Positions 41,352-42,832 of a DNA stretch of 42,832 nt are shown here, in pieces. Origin of the DNA: Rhodanobacter sp. (GTDB lineage Bacteria; Pseudomonadota; Gammaproteobacteria; Xanthomonadales; Rhodanobacteraceae); contig DAIDKO010000136.1 in the NCBI GenBank assembly GCA_027450005.1, forward strand, positions 1-42,832. The letters are read 5' to 3'. The position numbers and the translations under genes were made by a program. The first letter of the stretch is position 1. Every line of letters starts with the position of its first letter. The notes under the pieces were generated by a model, which was not told where the DNA came from, made no database searches, and was given only the letters and a program-made list of their open reading frames with translations.

Positions 41352-42832
41352 ATGCGCCATCGTCATCTCACCGCGGCACTGTTGGGCTGCGGGCTGCTGT
41401 TTTCCGCCGTCTCGCCTGCGCGCGACAGCGCGCCGGTCGCACCGGCGGCAAGCTTCTTCCACGTGCAGCTGGGCGGCGCCGTGGCACGGCCGGAGTCGGG
41501 GCGCCTGCTGCTGTTCGCGATCGCCGCCAAGGATGCCGAGGCGGCAGCGAAGGAGCACGGCGGAGACGGCAAGGTGGAGGCGGTGGATACCAGCCCGTTC
41601 TTCCCCACGCAGACCGCCGTGGCGGCGCGCGAGGTCAGCCGGTTGGCGCCGGGCCAGGCGGTGGACGTGGATGCCGACGAGATGGCATTCCCGCAGCCCT
41701 GGTCGCGCTTGCCGGCGGGCGACTACTACGTGCAGGCCGTGCTGGACGTGCACCACGACTACAACTATCACGGCCGCCACGGCGGCGATGTGCTGAGCAA
41801 GGTGGTGAAGCTGCATCTGCCGGCTGCCAGCATGCCCGACCTGACGCTCTCGGAGATAGTGCCGGCGCGCAAGGCGTGGGACATACCGAAGCGCTACATG
41901 AGTAAGACCACGCTCAAGCATTTCGACCAGGCACGCGAGCATACCAAGGCCATCGACTTCGTCAGTCCCGTGCTGAGCGCGTTCTGGGGGAGGCCCATCC
42001 ACATGCGTGGCTGGGTGATGTTGCCGCCGGGCTACAACCACCACGCCGGTGCGACCTATCCCACGGTGTATTTCACACACGGTTTCGGCGGCGACACGGA
42101 TACGCTGGCGGGCAGCGCGGCGATGGTCTACGGCGCCACGGCGGAGAAGCAGATGCCGCCGATGATCTGGGTGTTCCTCGACCAGTCCAGCCCCACCGGC
42201 ACCACCGAGTTCGCCGACTCGGTGAACAACGGGCCCTGGGGGCGGGCGCTCACCACAGAGCTGATCCCGCAGTTGGAGAAGACCTACCGCATGGACGCCA
42301 GGCCAAGCGGTCGCTTCCTGCAGGGCCATTCCTCCGGCGGCTGGGCCACGCTCTGGCTGCAGACGCGCTATCCGAAGATCTTCGGCGGCACTTGGTCCAC
42401 CTCGCCCGACCCCAGTGACTTCCACGATTTCACCGGGCCCGACCTGTACGCGCCACACGCCAACGTCTACCGCCGGCCCGACGGCACGGCCTATCCGCTG
42501 GTGCGTGACAAGGGCAAGGTGCTGGCCACCTTCCAGCAGTTCGCCCAGCTGGAACGCGTGATGGGACCGTACGGCGGCCAGTTAGCCTCGTTCGAATGGG
42601 TGTTCTCGCCCAAGGGCAAGGACGGCCGCCCGGAGCCGATGTTCGACCGCGACACCGGCGACGTGGACCCGGCCGTGGTGGACTACTGGCGCGACCACTA
42701 CGACATCGCCTACCGGCTGCAGCACCACTGGGCCCAGCTGAAGCCCTACCTCGACGGCAAGATCCATCTCTACGTGGGCACCGCCGACACGTTCTACCTG
42801 GACGGCGCCGCGCACAAGCTCAAGGCGGTGCT
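41352..42832 (+). CDS. Secreted esterase (alpha/beta hydrolase), 3' truncated
   Basis: 493 complete codons to the window edge without a stop, so the end is missing. Signal peptide 1-24 (LLGCGLLFSAVSPA). About residues 30-170 form a beta-rich N-terminal domain; from about 215 an esterase-D/feruloyl-esterase-like hydrolase: IHMRGWVMLPPGYNHH, YFTHGFGGD, and nucleophile Ser in FLQGHSSGGWAT. Catalytic Asp and His lie partly outside the window; TADTFYLDGA may hold the Asp. GAGG lies eight bases before the ATG. Same strand as the beta-lactamase-like gene, 90 bases later. Confidence 0.88.
   Translation, partial: MRHRHLTAALLGCGLLFSAVSPARDSAPVAPAASFFHVQLGGAVARPESGRLLLFAIAAKDAEAAAKEHGGDGKVEAVDTSPFFPTQTAVAAREVSRLAPGQAVDVDADEMAFPQPWSRLPAGDYYVQAVLDVHHDYNYHGRHGGDVLSKVVKLHLPAASMPDLTLSEIVPARKAWDIPKRYMSKTTLKHFDQAREHTKAIDFVSPVLSAFWGRPIHMRGWVMLPPGYNHHAGATYPTVYFTHGFGGDTDTLAGSAAMVYGATAEKQMPPMIWVFLDQSSPTGTTEFADSVNNGPWGRALTTELIPQLEKTYRMDARPSGRFLQGHSSGGWATLWLQTRYPKIFGGTWSTSPDPSDFHDFTGPDLYAPHANVYRRPDGTAYPLVRDKGKVLATFQQFAQLERVMGPYGGQLASFEWVFSPKGKDGRPEPMFDRDTGDVDPAVVDYWRDHYDIAYRLQHHWAQLKPYLDGKIHLYVGTADTFYLDGAAHKLKAV

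Noticed and set aside
1-42832. UAG reassigned to Trp throughout the genome
   Set aside because: The flavodoxin (5495) and PH-domain (10382) genes end naturally in TAG, and TGG is the normal Trp codon everywhere in the window.
1-42832. tRNA, rRNA, CRISPR array or insertion sequence
   Set aside because: No cloverleaf, ribosomal core, regularly spaced repeat array or transposase was seen on either strand.

Overview
This 42.8 kb window is a GC-rich chromosomal segment with no plasmid, phage or insertion-sequence genes. The gene set and protein style (fused IcmF, class II PyrC, TrxC, MtfA, Ppk1, many secreted hydrolases, a barnase/barstar pair) suggest a gammaproteobacterium of the Xanthomonadales, most likely Rhodanobacteraceae (Rhodanobacter, Dyella, Luteibacter or a relative). 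That assignment is inferred from reading the proteins, not from a database search.

Layout. 1-3.98 kb: start of a secreted-protein gene (-) and the 1195-residue isobutyryl-CoA mutase icmF (+), whose reading frame has apparently absorbed two palindromic intergenic repeats. 4.1-5.5 kb: an AT-richer islet with a frameshifted DUF3883 gene (-) between two diverged direct repeats. 5.5-11.9 kb: flavodoxin, a Gln-rich secreted protein, a 39-residue membrane protein with a TTG start, a membrane-protein pseudogene, a secreted peroxiredoxin, a PH-domain protein, a lipoprotein and a secreted-protein pseudogene. 12.1-21.0 kb: Tat-exported amidase, remnants of an immunity-type gene and a DUF202 gene, a PNGase A-like protein, trxC, a diguanylate cyclase, an M28 peptidase and mtfA. 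21.2-24.3 kb: small metabolic genes (RibD-like reductase, gluconokinase, broken VOC protein, YCII protein, RidA protein). 24.4-28.9 kb: a GH3 beta-glucosidase (-) and a GH18 chitinase (+) diverging from a 562 bp spacer with two LacI-type operator candidates. 28.9-37.4 kb: pyrC, an AraC/VOC/DUF1801 gene group, carboxylesterase, methyltransferase, a small periplasmic protein, an FMN reductase and ppk1. 37.6-39.5 kb: a tightly overlapping minus-strand operon, PAP2 phosphatase (interrupted) - barnase-type RNase - barstar - S4 RNA-binding protein. 39.6 kb to the end: a serine beta-lactamase-like hydrolase and a truncated esterase.

How the genes work together. Two themes stand out. One is secreted breakdown of polymers and glycans (PNGase A-like protein, GH3, two-CBM chitinase, M28 peptidase, amidase, three alpha/beta or beta-lactamase-fold hydrolases); the operators between GH3 and chitinase suggest shared control by an N-acetylglucosamine-type LacI regulator. 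The other is redox and small-molecule housekeeping (flavodoxin, peroxiredoxin, TrxC, FMN reductase, VOC and RidA proteins).

The most unusual feature is the number of interrupted genes: six in-frame stop codons and one single-base frameshift, each within an otherwise intact or recognisable reading frame. Three of the stops are TAG where the family context predicts Trp. Sequence error, real decay and recoding cannot be told apart from this window alone. The in-frame repeats in icmF and the operator pair are the most promising positive signals.
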